Shown: positions 49,801 through 59,341, numbered from the stretch's first letter. The stretch: DNA of 64,000 nucleotides from Schistosoma mansoni (GCF_000237925.1 NC_031498.1:19306837-19370836); one strand, 5' to 3'. Translations and numbers: made by a program. Notes: generated by a model not told the origin, from the letters alone.

Positions 49801-52800
49801 TATACGTCAACTTCATTGACTATGAGAAGGCGTTTGACAGCGTGGACAGGAGAACATTATGGAAACTTCTTCGACACTATGGAGTTCCTGAAAAGATTGT
49901 CAACATTATCCAAAACTCATACGATGGACTACAGTGCAAAGTCATGCATGGAGGACAGCTGACAGATGCATTTCCAGTAAGGACCGGAGTCAGACAAGGC
50001 TGTTTACTCTCCCCATTCCTCTTCCTTCTAGTGATTGACTGGATTATGAAGAATTCGACATCCGAAGGGAAATACGGAATACAATGGACAGCTCAGAATC
50101 AATTAGATGATTTGGACTTCGCAGATGACTTAGCCCTCCTCTCTCATACACACGAACAAATGCAGATGAAGACCGCGAATGTAGCAGCAGCCTCCACATC
50201 GATATACCTCCACATTCACAAAGGAAAAAGCAAGATTCTCAAATGCAACACGGAGAACACCAACCCAATCACACTTGATGGCGAAACTCTGGAAGAGGTG
50301 GAAACATTCAAGTACCTGGGGAGCATCGTTGATAAACAAGGAGGATCGGATGCAGATGTAAAGGCGAGGATTGGCAAAGCAAGGGCAGCATTTCTACAAT
50401 TGAAGAACATATGGAACTCAAAACAACTCTCAACCAATTTCAAGGTCAGAATCTTTAATACGAACGTCAAGACAGTCCTACTGTATGGAGCTGAAACGTG
50501 GAGAACTACTACGGCCATCATCAGGAAGGTACAAGTATTTATAAACAGTTGTCTACGCAAAATACTCAACATCCATTGGCCGGATACTATCAGCAACAGC
50601 GTCTTATGGGAGAGGACAAACCAGCTTCCAGCTGAAGAGGAAATTAGGAAAAGACGTTGGAAGTGGATTGGACATACATTAAGGAAATCACCAATGTGCA
50701 TCACGACTCAATCCCTAACTTGGAATCCGGACGGGAAGCGGAAAAGAGGAAGGCCAAAGAACACACTACGCCGGGAAATAGAAGCCGATATGAAAAGGAT
50801 GAATAGTAACTGGAAAGAACTGGAAAGGAAGGCTCAGGACAGAGTTCAATGGAGAATGCTGGTGAGCGGCCTATGCTCCTCGACGAGGGGTAACAGGCGT
50901 AAGTAAGTAAGTAATAATCAATTTCATATTTCTTCACATCTAACCTGAGTTTTAACAGCAACAATTTCTTGAGTTCCAGTGGGTGCCTCATTTTGTGTAT
51001 TGGCAGACAGGTTGGATATATGATCAGATTCTGACAGTTGAATATTTGATGATGTTAAACAAGATCTTTTGGTTAGGTTACCACGTCTAAATTTACGATA
51101 TCTATTTCCAAAATGAGTTGGTTTATTATATACAACGTTATTACAAGTACTTGGCACTTCTTCAACTAGTTTAGGTAACGAATCTACAGTAAATATAATG
51201 GAAACAATGATAAGAATTGTAAAAAACAAACGATTTAAAAACCAACTTGAAAATATTGTAAACGCTAAGCTATAAAAGTTTATTATCATCGGTAACACCA
51301 TGGGAATTGGTTGAAATCGCTAAGACTTTGATTACATAATCAAGAGTCGTCAGAGGCAAACCAGAAAAGTGCTTTTTATCATTACATCTCGCGGGGCGGG
51401 GTCGTGGATGCGCATTGCTGAGGAGTCCCACACTGGAACGAAACGGCCGTCCAGTGCTTCCAGGTTTTCCACGATGGTCTAGCTTCAATTGTTTCATGAA
51501 TTCAACTATAAAATTACTAAAATCTCCACAAAATCTCTTCTGATAAAATCATTAAGGACAATAGTAACTAGAGTCATATTGCTGGCGGGATATAAATTAG
51601 ATTAAAGCATGTTCCATGCAGAATTGTGTTGGAGTACGCTGACTGGTCACTTATTAGCCAGAGATAGAGGACAATTTGAGAAGACTCTAGAATCTTTCCG
51701 TGTAAAATTGTACTTATACTCATATCCTTCTTATTGTGAATTTCACTTTCAGTCAACCTTGTTTATTTGGAACATAATCACATTCCCGTCCAACTGTGTC
51801 CCGAATCAGGGACTAGTTGAGTGAAGTAGTGTTCGAATAAATACTAAGCAGTAAGACTATCTGAGTCGTCATAAGAGAGATAATAACACGTGTTGAGTAA
51901 ATCTATTCATTACAGACTGATATACGCTGGAGAACTGCTAAAAATCAAATAAATGAACGAAGTTAGAAATGTGGAACTTCCAGCTCCAAATAACAGGTTT
52001 AAGAAAATCTTGTGCTTAATATGGGAAACAGACGTCCAGAAATCCACGTCGCAAAATACATTTAATGGATATTGCTCAGGGATCTCAACCTCTATGATAA
52101 ATCAACCAGTAAACAGAACCTGCTTTTCAATAGCTCATCATAAGTTGTACGTCGGATAAACCATGACAAACTTCATGCTATCTTAAGACAACGAGTAAAA
52201 AAGGGCAGATGAATGGAAACTCGAACGAATAAATGAATCGTTCATCGGCAAAGGTCACTACAGACAACATACTCCTGTTAATCTCATAACCTATAAATAT
52301 AATCATGAGTTATAAACATTGCCATTCCACTTTCGAAAATAAAACCTCCTGTACAGTTTTAAGCCTTTTCACCTGTATAGTTAGACAGGTTGAAAGTAGG
52401 AGCGTGCATTAGTGGCTGAACTGAAACGCGAAACAACAATATAGCGACAGTCAGTGGTGAAAACTATAATCAAATCAAACAAATCTCTATAACCAATCTA
52501 TATATATAGTATACTTAAATTAGTTTTACGAAACTGACCTCTACCTGGCCTTAAGAAACCAAAGTCATGAGACGATTACGTTAAGTAAAGAAAGAGTTAA
52601 GTTATTTTAAGTAGTGTTATTTTCTCATTCTTACTATTCATTTCATGATAAGGAGCAATCACCTGATTATTTTATAAATACTCGTTAAGGGGTGGTTCAA
52701 TGATCAAAGGGTTTAACACACCCACTATATAGTAGGTTCAAACCCTGCCCCAACGATTTCAGTTTGGACAGCCGGGAAGTATCTTCGGCTCTCATTTTTG

Positions 52801-55800
52801 GAGTGCGGCCAGCAGTCAAGTACACCAACTTGTATTTGGTGAGTGTTAAATCTTTGATTTCCTTTCGAAATCACAAATTGGTTAGTCTTAAAATCTATGG
52901 GTATTTTTAAATATTTAATTAGGAAAATTCTAATAAACAAAAAATAATGAAAAATTTCTTACCTCGTAAAGATAATGTTTCGTTGGATGAACAGTTGATT
53001 GAATCTTCGCCAACACCACCACTAACATCGTTATCATTGTTCAAATGTGGTTTTTTAGCTCGACTATCATCTTCAAATGAATTCTCTCTTTCATCATCAC
53101 CAGAAGATAATTCACCTTCTTCTTTATCAGAATTTTTACTTTTCATTACATCAACAAAATCGTGATTATTGTTATCTTCAGGTAATGAAAACAAGTTATT
53201 TCTACTAGAAGTGAATGATACTGAAATATCATCAGTAATTGGTAGCTTATCCTCATGTTTGTTATTTATCACTGACACTTCATCTTCTAACGATTCATGA
53301 GATAGGTCTAATTTTTGAATTGTTTGTATATCTTCAGATGGGATATTTGTTGGTGATTTTTCAAAAGGACAACATACTGTTTTATTATTTAATTCATTTA
53401 CTGGACTAGTGAATTTTGAAGGGACCTTCATATATATCATAATTGATGAATTAATTATTTGGAAGAAGACAACAAAAAAATGAAAACGAAAATAAAAAAA
53501 TAAGATTACTGTTTGGCTTACTAGGTAAAACTGAATAGAGTTAATGATGATACTTTTTGGTGTTATGACTACTACATATATATATAGTGTAGTCAAAAGT
53601 ACCATATTTACACGCATACATAAATATCCTATCATTAATTCACTTTCACTATTCGCAATTGACTAATTTGATCGTAGATATGACAAGTTTAATTTGGGAA
53701 GTAATTTAACCTGGAATTAACCAAATAAACTAATATGGGTGTTGCGACATACTCAGTTAGTACTCGGCTGAACAGTATAGATAGTAAAAATTCGTACCCT
53801 ACTGCCAAACATCTTTGTTTCAATGGTCAAGAAGAAAATCTTGTCGAAAATTAGAAAACTAATGTTAATTTCGTTTTTTACTATAACACTGAACAAACTG
53901 GAGACAAAAGTAGACACAGAAATGCCAAGCATTCTGAGACAAAAACTCCAGCAAAATTACCAAAAAAAGCAAATGCTCTCCATCAAAATATGAGGTAATT
54001 GCAGTCTGAAACGTTTATGTATTATTGTGATAATGATTTCTAACTATCCAGTGGAATTTTACTCAATGACATTACCAAGTCTACGGTTTCCGTACAAAAA
54101 ATATTATAACCTTCGTACACATAACCGCTTTGTTGATGAAACACGTTTAAAAGGCCCAACTAAGTCCGTTTCGATTCCTAATTTTAATTCTGTAACTAAT
54201 GACTCTATTCCAGATAATAAAAAAACCATCACCCATTCAGAGTCCGTTATACATACAACAAACCTTCGTAGAAAACGTACGGTAAACCATAAAAATCCAT
54301 ACCTGTATTTAACCTGTAGTAAATGTGGTGTTCGTATGAAGCAACAATTGCTTCGTACATAAATGAGCATCTTGTTCTGATTCCATTACACTACCACATG
54401 CATTCATAGTCTTCTTCCTATTTTTGTGAACTAGTCCGTTCGTAGACGGTGGAGCATTTTTTGGACAGACCCAAGAGTTTGTTTATCCCACACTAAATTT
54501 AATATTATTACTTATTATATTTACATTTGGCGGTCAAACTAAAGGGTGACATCAGTCCCAGTCATAGATTGTTGATCTGCGCCATACTGGTAGATTCAGA
54601 CTACCTTATTGAGGTTCATTTGATAACAGCGACCAGTCGTTGGAGACTGAGAGCAACTTGGCTCAAAATTGTTCACAATGGCAAAAATAAATTTGCTTTT
54701 TATCTTTTTCTAGATCTTAAGTCCTCGTGTTGCTTTACAAATACTTTTTCATTCCATCTTTGAAAATTCTATTTTCAGTGTTTAATTTTTATCACCGTCA
54801 TTTCTGCTAAAATCATTTAAAATTCTTTTTTATTCATCTTCTTAATTTTATCTGACATGTCCAAGGTTCTACGTTGATATAAGTGAACGATTGAGAAAGA
54901 AGGATAGACAACAATCTTCGTAGCAACACAGTAAAAATATCAAAATGAGTCTAAGAGACATGGTAAGAATAAGTATAGCATAGTAAGCTAAGTGTTTAAA
55001 TCAAGACCGGGGCTGTATACTTTCGATGGACTTGATTTTAAGTACCTACGCAGGTGCAACTTACAGCTTCGTATTATTATTGTTATAATATGGCTGGTAA
55101 CTAGTGATTGTCTTTAAGTAAAAAAATCCTTAAACGACTCTGTGGAAACTTTGATTTCAAGTTTAAATGAAAGTCAACATACTGAATGTGAATTCAGGAA
55201 ATACAACCATATATACTCACTTATTTTTAATGTGACTACAGACCACCGGAAACAGTATGATGAAAGTTACAAACGTATTTGTTTAGCTAACGATAAAAAT
55301 CTTGATATTATGGACAAATATCTGTACAGATACAACGACAAAATAATTTTCTGCTCAAAGATGAAGGAGGGTGTAACTAAGAGAGGAGTAAAATAAATAC
55401 TCAGTCTGATGGTGAGTGCCATAACTAAGGGGAACTCATAAATTACGAAGTAAAAATGAACTTATCAGTTTCGAATGGACAGTTGTGTGGAAAGTTATGA
55501 ATCATTGTTGAAAGAATCTTAATAAATTAAAACATTACATGATAAAGGTCATTGGAAAAGATTAATTTCGTACGATTTCTTAATCCAAGGTAAAAAGAAT
55601 GATCACCCACCAAAATACATCAAAAAAAGGCTGAAAATTTACCTTATGAGATTCAGTCGGATAAAAATTTTTTCCACTAGCTTTACGATAAGCTAAACAT
55701 GGAATAGCCGATACAGGAATCCGATGGTGACGTACACTACTCGGTCCAATAGAATATGGTCTTGAAAGTGTCACCACTCGGCTTGATCTGTGTAAATATA

Positions 55801-57888
55801 CATTAAGTCCAGAAATATGACGTAGTTGGAGCCAACCCTCAGGTAGGAGACCAAAATCAACTGTTTCAACCATATCTATTGTTGTTTAGGAAAAAAACTT
55901 ATTGTAAAATTAATCTATACACACTAATATAAATGAGGTTACTTAGGTTCCAACTGTGTATTCAAATGTCAATGATACGAAGTGAAAATTTTTCAAAAAG
56001 AAAAGTACTACTTCATTTTCAGAAAAAGCAACATTTTATGCAAGAATCAGAATCAACTCACTGACTTAGATATTCTTCATGACATTTTAAGTGATTTTCA
56101 TCACATCGATTTCAGTAAAGGGTCAGGAAGAATTAGGTAGAACATATCTTATTGTAGAATATCTCGGAAACACACGCGCATAACCCACTTTGAGATCGAA
56201 TAAAGAAAATTGTAAAGCTGTGCAACAAGAAAATCTCGAGAATATTTGTTTTGATGTGTGGATGATGTACATAACAGAATAAGAATTTCGGCAAAGGAAA
56301 CCTGTTTTTTTAAACATGAGTGGTGTAAACTAGTAATCAGTGATCCATTAGCTGATGTCGATTTACGAAGAAAACTATAATCAGATGGTTACCAAATGTT
56401 TTGATTATAATGACGTAGATTATCTTAAGTTCTTGAATTTTGTCTTACTAGACTGGATACTTTATCTAGTCTCCAGACACTCAAATCTTTAAATTCCACC
56501 ACTACATATCTAAACAAGTCTAAACGAGTCTTGTTAAATATAATTACTTATGTCACACCAAATTAAATGAATATGTGGAATATTTCCTGCGTATCCTTTT
56601 TGCCTAGTTTGATGATTATAAAGGATTTTATTCAGATTCCATGATATTTTTGCTTTTCTTCACAAAACCCGGGACAAACTCCATCTTTCCGAAATCGTTA
56701 TTAGCGCTTTTACATTCAATAAGGAACAGATATCTATTCAAACTCCGTGAATTTATTTGTATTCAGATGAGAAAATGTTTGAAATACGTTCCCCTATCTC
56801 CGAGTTCGGAATATTACTTTAGGGTTGGTGTGCAATAATGTTTATTCTAACTTACTGGGGTGTAGATAATTAATAACATCTCAATCTGTATACTTATTTC
56901 TAAATATCCTCCTTACATATAGACTGTGTACTATGGAAACTGTTAAGAAAATGAAGGATGTTTAAAGTGGCACAAGCAATTATGTCTTATTCATAATAAA
57001 TAAAACTTATGCAAAGATAATAAATTTAAAAATGATCGTATGCATAAACCATCTTACGAAAGTAACAATAAATGCAATTTTTCATCCATACATACTGAAA
57101 CAGTGAGTTATGAACACAAAAGACCTTTGTAGTAGTCATTTATCCGTGGTTGAACAGAATTACCTCCCACACTAAAAAGCTGTGGTTTACATCCTTAAAT
57201 GGGAAACAACGTGTAGTTACTTAGCTGCCATAACAATATTCTAACTACTATATCATAACCGTTTAATTATGGTTGTTTGCAAACCGTGATTCTGAATAAT
57301 TACGATTATATTAATTCAGATCCATTTATTAGAGAGATGTAAATATATTACAAATAAAAATGTAGTAACAATAGTTTCATGATGCAAATTATAACCACTA
57401 CTAAATAGGTAATCTGCAATATCAAACGACTGAAAAGTTTTTCCTTACGACCCAGATAGGGGTGAGTTAGTCACCGTCAAGACAGAACCTGATATAGATG
57501 TGTGTTGGCACAAGTTACCATACCATATTATCGTGGCGGGATGGAAATGACAAGATGAATAAATAAAATCAAAATAATGCGGTGTCAATGACGATGAAAA
57601 AGACTAACCATTGAGAATATGGTTCAGAAAGATAGAGTGAAGAGAGGTTTATGAAGGAATATTTGAATACGAGATCGAAAGATGAGGAGTGAGTGCATCT
57701 GGACGGTTCCAAATCATGTGACCCAAACCCTCAAACCATTGGTTGCGGTAACCATGTGAACCCCAACCAGGTAGTCTGAATTCGCAAACATATATCATAA
57801 CAACAGTCACTGACTTTAAATGAAGCCAGAAGAAATATTGATGCACAATAATATGAATTCATTATATTTCGTAGTTTCTCGTCAGCCG

Positions 57889-57934
<46 letters not shown>

Positions 57935-59341
57935 TCATTGATAATCTTTTGTCATTCCAATCCTTTACATTCACCTATGTCAATCGTTCTACACTATTTA
58001 TTACCTTAATGCTAAAATTCTAATACATATTTGGTTGTAAGTAGCTGACGAGAAGCTACGAAATCTAATGAATTCATATTATTCTGCATCAATATTTCTT
58101 CTGGGTTTATTTAAATTCATAAAGGGAACTAATTGCATGAAAGTCATTGACTTCATAAACTGATATCGCTTTCTGGCTTCGCCGCTTCACACTTTCTTCC
58201 AACATACTTCTACACCAGTTAGTATTGTTCGTCGAGGTAAGCGGTAGTTAGTCATACATAACAGATACCCTAACTACCTAACCAGATTAGGATTTATAAC
58301 TTCAACCGATTTGCCACCTTTGTTTACCACACTATGTCTAACCTCAATGTTGCTCACTAGATCGTCCTACGATACAGGAGCAATGTTTCGAATACATCTA
58401 TGATCAAAACCCTGCAGCCTATGTATGTCTTTTACTTTCATAGACCATGTTTTATATCGACAAAGTGATCCTTGGGGTTAGTATTTTAAATGCTACGCTA
58501 ATTAAACGGATTCCTCCGTGGTTATCACAAGCGGATATATATCATTTCTTATTAACTGGAACGAATAGGGGTCGAGACCAATGAGATGGGACTATGTCCA
58601 GCTTCCGAACCCTAACCATTATTTCAGTTAACTTAGCCACTAAGAGTGAACCACAACCACCCATTAGGGCCCGTTACTCTTCCTTGCTTTAGACTTTTCA
58701 ATCTCACTAATGGCTGAGTGACTTGTACCAGTTTTCTATTTCGATCGTTAGAAGAGAGGAACTAGGTTAGGAATTGTTTCAGGATGTGTGTATGTGGAAC
58801 AACAAGCTAAATTGTTCGCATATCCTTTACAACACTAGTTGAATGAAATTATGGTCAACCTGAACATGCAAAACACATTGAAATCATTGTCGATTACGAG
58901 ACCGGAATACCAAGTTTTATTTTACTGGAGAAATAATGAGACCAAGAATTAAAATTACATTCTGTGGAAACCGCTAAGTTACATGAACCCAGTTAGTATT
59001 CCATTAAAAACTGCAAGTGGTAACTTTTTGTGTGAAGTGCATTTGTAACATATGTTGCCCCAAACTTATTACATAAAAATGTACATATAAATGTAAATAA
59101 CAAATATACTAACCATTTATTACAAAACGCCTCTCTTTTATAACGGATCGCTTTCGCTTGTACTCCATACCATCACGTACATTTATATTTGAATTCACAT
59201 TTGGAATGTCTCGATTAAAATCTTCTTCAACTATAGTTCCCGAAGGGTTTGCACCATCTTTCTATATTTTACAATCTTCAGATGATAAAAACAATGTATT
59301 ACCTCATCATCCAATGAACCATCCCACAATTGCACGTCCAT
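37823..59341 (-). CDS. DGCR8: DGCR8/Pasha, Microprocessor RNA-binding subunit (multi-exon)
   Basis: Exons, on the minus strand: 59341-59303, 59261-59114, 55875-55643, 53425-52963, (optional 51505-51299), 51183-50945, 47268-47159, 44133-44058, 41574-41502, 39806-39606, 39301-39003, 38083-37844. If the last donor is not used, the last exon runs on to a stop at 37823. Every junction has GT/AG and compatible phase; without the optional exon the sum is 707 codons, close to human DGCR8 (773). DGCR8 binds primary microRNA hairpins and positions Drosha for the first cut in the nucleus. The order matches the family: WW-like and IPCL heme region (residues 64-140), acidic linker, the rest of the RNA-binding heme domain (about 375-460), two double-stranded-RNA-binding domains (about 464-545 and 560-650), and a C-terminal Drosha-binding helix. 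Introns are long and repeat-filled, except the first (41 nt). Confidence 0.9.
37844..38083 (-). CDS. DGCR8: DGCR8 exon 12: end of dsRBD2 and Drosha-binding tail
   Basis: It encodes [20 protein letters not shown] and WSGLLRMYG (human CKNKRVGKQLASQKIL and WGSLLRMYG), then a charged helix [16 protein letters not shown] that corresponds to the Drosha-contacting C-terminal tail. A perfect donor (GG|GTAAGT) follows. Reading on unspliced gives six more residues and a TAA (37825-37823) that overlaps an AATAAA (37827-37822), so this may be the terminal exon or may be spliced to an unseen one. Confidence 0.88.
39003..39301 (-). CDS. DGCR8: DGCR8 exon 11: end of dsRBD1, start of dsRBD2
   Basis: It encodes [14 protein letters not shown] (end of dsRBD1; human ARATLEILIPDF), [20 protein letters not shown] (dsRBD2 helix 1; human [20 protein letters not shown]) and LREHTVK. 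Acceptor CTTGTGAAG, donor AAG|GTAGGC, phase 0. Confidence 0.92.
39606..39806 (-). CDS. DGCR8: DGCR8 exon 10: first dsRBD
   Basis: It reads [18 protein letters not shown] and, later, [20 protein letters not shown]. These are the helix-1 and beta3/helix-2 hallmarks of DGCR8 dsRBD1 (human GKSEVCILHEYMQRVL and YGSGTASSKKLAK). The KK after GxG is the RNA-contacting pair. It joins in phase 1 at both ends. Confidence 0.92.
40722..40925 (+). repeat. tRNA-derived SINE (Sm-alpha-like) in a DGCR8 intron
   Basis: The plus strand has CTCAGTAGTTAAGTGG (A-box context) and GATAGGTTCGTCCC (B-box with a one-base loss). The body follows: GCAGTGAACATCAACTCTAG and ATGCACCCAACTGACAGGTC. It closely resembles repeats I recall from Schistosoma mansoni. 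It lies antisense to DGCR8 in the 39807-41501 intron. Confidence 0.68.
41502..41574 (-). CDS. DGCR8: DGCR8 exon 9
   Basis: A 73-bp exon, [20 protein letters not shown]..., leading into the first double-stranded-RNA-binding domain. An alternative acceptor 9 nt further in is also in frame and would remove Ser-Glu-Gln. The donor is AAAG|GTAGAT, phase 1. Confidence 0.78.
42555..42635 (-). repeat. 3' tail of the (AAT)n LINE family
   Basis: (ATT)n at 42555-42579 followed by AATGGCTTTATCCAATATTA and TGGTACAATATGGAATTCTC matches the 3' end of the LINE at 32490-34115 almost base for base. It is an extremely 5'-truncated insertion, here in a DGCR8 intron. Confidence 0.8.
44058..44133 (-). CDS. DGCR8: DGCR8 exon 8
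   Basis: Twenty-five codons, [20 protein letters not shown] then PLLMM. They correspond in position and pattern to the human segment preceding QKLITL. It enters with one nucleotide completing an Arg codon and ends in phase 0. Confidence 0.75.
46010..46075. repeat. Low-complexity GAGT/AAGT tract
   Basis: About 60 bp of irregular tandem units (GTGAGTCAGT, GAGTTAATGAGTAAGCGAGT). It lies in the DGCR8 intron 44134-47158. No other element or exon is evident in that intron. Confidence 0.55.
47159..47268 (-). CDS. DGCR8: DGCR8 exon 7 (heme-domain C-terminal part)
   Basis: Thirty-six codons, [20 protein letters not shown]..., match the human segment around VDLEEFRSYLEKRF. The acceptor is TTTTTCAAG and the donor AAAAG|GTATCC (phase 2), joining cleanly to exon 8. 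Confidence 0.8.
47703..47718 (+). repeat. Target-site duplication, left copy
   Basis: AATAATCAATTTCATA, identical to 50913-50928, directly flanks the RTE element and proves its ends. Confidence 0.92.
47719..50912 (+). mobile_element. Complete RTE-clade retrotransposon insertion (3194 bp) inside DGCR8
   Basis: It is bounded by perfect 16-bp duplications and ends in (TAAG)n, both hallmarks of RTE target-primed insertion. A 5' leader of about 175 bp precedes ATG 47895. The endonuclease runs from [17 protein letters not shown] and ISETHW through MGDLNAKVG and [15 protein letters not shown] to SSDHHLV. The reverse transcriptase includes [53 protein letters not shown] and [10 protein letters not shown]. 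The C-terminal part has [32 protein letters not shown] and [14 protein letters not shown], and stops at 50906. Three lesions break the single ORF: a 1-bp deletion near 48233, a Gln-to-stop change at 49175, and a frameshift near 49717. The catalytic box is intact, so it is young but dead. It is the best reference copy of its family in the window and is antisense to DGCR8. Confidence 0.93.
50913..50928 (+). repeat. Target-site duplication, right copy
   Basis: AATAATCAATTTCATA, the right-hand copy, lies 16 nt inside the DGCR8 intron that begins at 50944. Confidence 0.92.
50945..51183 (-). CDS. DGCR8: DGCR8 exon 6 (linker)
   Basis: Seventy-nine codons ([20 protein letters not shown]..., [17 protein letters not shown]), basic then polar, with no domain that I recognise. 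It joins in phase 1 either to the optional exon or directly to exon 4, and ends in phase 0 at CAG|GTTAGA. An RTE element begins 32 nt past this donor. Confidence 0.72.
51299..51505 (-). CDS. DGCR8: Optional DGCR8 exon derived from antisense SINE sequence
   Basis: On the minus strand, 69 codon-equivalents are open ([20 protein letters not shown]...), with an acceptor TTTTATAG and a donor ATG|GTGTTA. Both borders are phase 1, so the segment can be included or skipped without breaking the frame. The sequence is not DGCR8-like. It is the reverse complement of SINE body (see 51355-51580). I treat it as a cassette exon candidate; the donor is weak and it may not be used at all. Confidence 0.4.
51355..51580 (+). 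repeat. SINE body overlapping the optional DGCR8 exon
   Basis: The plus strand reads TGCTGAGGAGTCCCACACTG, GAAACGGCCGTCCAGTGCTT and CCAGGTTTTCCACGATGGTC. It parallels the body of the tRNA-derived SINE at 20683-20870 (TGCTGAGGAATACCATACTG, CAGCTGTTCAGTGTTTCC, TGGTTTTCGTTGGATCG). Downstream, AAATCTCCACAAAATCTC is shared with the foldback at 15854-16088. The tRNA-like head is not preserved. Confidence 0.65.
52686..52835 (+). repeat. tRNA-like SINE in a DGCR8 intron
   Basis: GGTGGTTCAATGATCAAAGG (A-box-like) and GTAGGTTCAAACCCTGCC (good B-box) are about 45 nt apart. A non-tRNA body follows (TTGGACAGCCGGGAAGTATC, GGAGTGCGGCCAGCAGTC). Orientation is antisense to DGCR8. Confidence 0.62.
52963..53425 (-). 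CDS. DGCR8: DGCR8 exon 4: acidic, Ser/Asn-rich linker
   Basis: It is 154 codons without homology that I can recognise. It is rich in Asp, Glu, Ser and Asn ([20 protein letters not shown]) and likely disordered. In vertebrates an acidic linker also separates the WW region from the rest of the heme domain. It enters in phase 0 after GAAG and leaves in phase 1 at CGAG|GTAAGA. Confidence 0.8.
54033..54362 (+). CDS. Hypothetical ORF nested antisense in DGCR8 intron 3
   Basis: A 109-codon open frame ([20 protein letters not shown] ... [20 protein letters not shown]) with a final C-x2-C pair, basic overall. I do not recognise it. Just upstream, a possible short intron (GTAATTGCAG...CTATCCAG, 54000-54056 region) could connect it to an earlier frame, but the phases do not clearly agree. 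It may be a real small gene, a fragment of one, or chance. Confidence 0.25.
   Translation: MISNYPVEFYSMTLPSLRFPYKKYYNLRTHNRFVDETRLKGPTKSVSIPNFNSVTNDSIPDNKKTITHSESVIHTTNLRRKRTVNHKNPYLYLTCSKCGVRMKQQLLRT
54530..54700 (+). mobile_element. 3'-terminal fragment of an SR2/RTE-type element
   Basis: GATTCAGACTACCTTATTGA, GACCAGTCGTTGGAGACTGA and TTGGCTCAAAATTG follow the C-terminal coding end of the SR2-like copy at 17360-17450 (CGACTCCCTGGTTGGGGTCC, CACAGTGGCTAGAGACG, ATGGCTCAGAATAG). Strongly diverged; 5'-truncated. Confidence 0.5.
55643..55875 (-). CDS. DGCR8: DGCR8 exon 3: WW motif and heme-ligand region
   Basis: This exon encodes residues 64-140. It contains [19 protein letters not shown] (WW-type dimerisation motif) and VVTLSRPY, where human DGCR8 has Trp (VVTW); the second Trp is therefore Leu at residue 99. 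AIPCLAYRK follows, with Cys at 122. In human DGCR8 the corresponding Pro-Cys (Cys352) is the axial heme ligand, and it is retained here. The acceptor is ACAATAG and the donor AAG|GTAAAT. Confidence 0.9.
57402..57805 (-). mobile_element. 3'-terminal fragment of an SR2/RTE-type element
   Basis: The minus strand reads [20 protein letters not shown] and [17 protein letters not shown], equivalent to RLPGWGPRDG...QWLETLSDMAQNRSQW of the SR2-like ORF. It is followed by a long 3' untranslated region to about 57402. The copy is 5'-truncated and ends directly against the inverted-repeat element at 57815. Confidence 0.62.
57815..58115. mobile_element. 301-bp MITE-like element with 72-bp terminal inverted repeats
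   Basis: The left arm 57815-57886 (TTTAAATGAAGCCAGAAGAA ... TTTCTCGTCAGC) is the reverse complement of the right arm 58044-58115, at 67 of 72 positions. The 157-bp centre starts with a TA microsatellite and has no ORF of note. Both outer ends contain TTAA, which could be the target site; no other duplication is visible. It fits a non-autonomous cut-and-paste transposon, though no autonomous partner is in view. Confidence 0.75.
57891..57930. repeat. (TA)20 microsatellite
   Basis: An uninterrupted TA run of 40 bp just inside the left arm of the inverted-repeat element. Confidence 0.95.
59114..59341 (-). CDS. DGCR8: DGCR8 exons 1 and 2 with a 41-nt intron
   Basis: Exon 1 (59341-59303) encodes 13 residues ([13 protein letters not shown]). 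A 41-nt intron (59302-59262, GTAATA...AATATAG) follows. Exon 2 (59261-59114) encodes 49 residues, including [18 protein letters not shown], and ends in phase 1. Very short first introns are a known habit of schistosome genes. A basic KRKR cluster could serve as a nuclear localisation signal (inference). The phase joins exactly to the WW exon at 55875. The start is the first ATG of this frame; a further upstream non-coding exon is possible. Confidence 0.7.

Noticed and set aside
52919-53635. Whole 238-codon minus-strand ORF as one gene
   Set aside because: Only 52963-53425 is exon; the rest of the frame is intronic read-through beyond the splice sites.
57820-58023. ORF with an alternating Ile-Tyr run
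   Set aside because: Produced by the (TA)20 microsatellite inside the inverted-repeat element.
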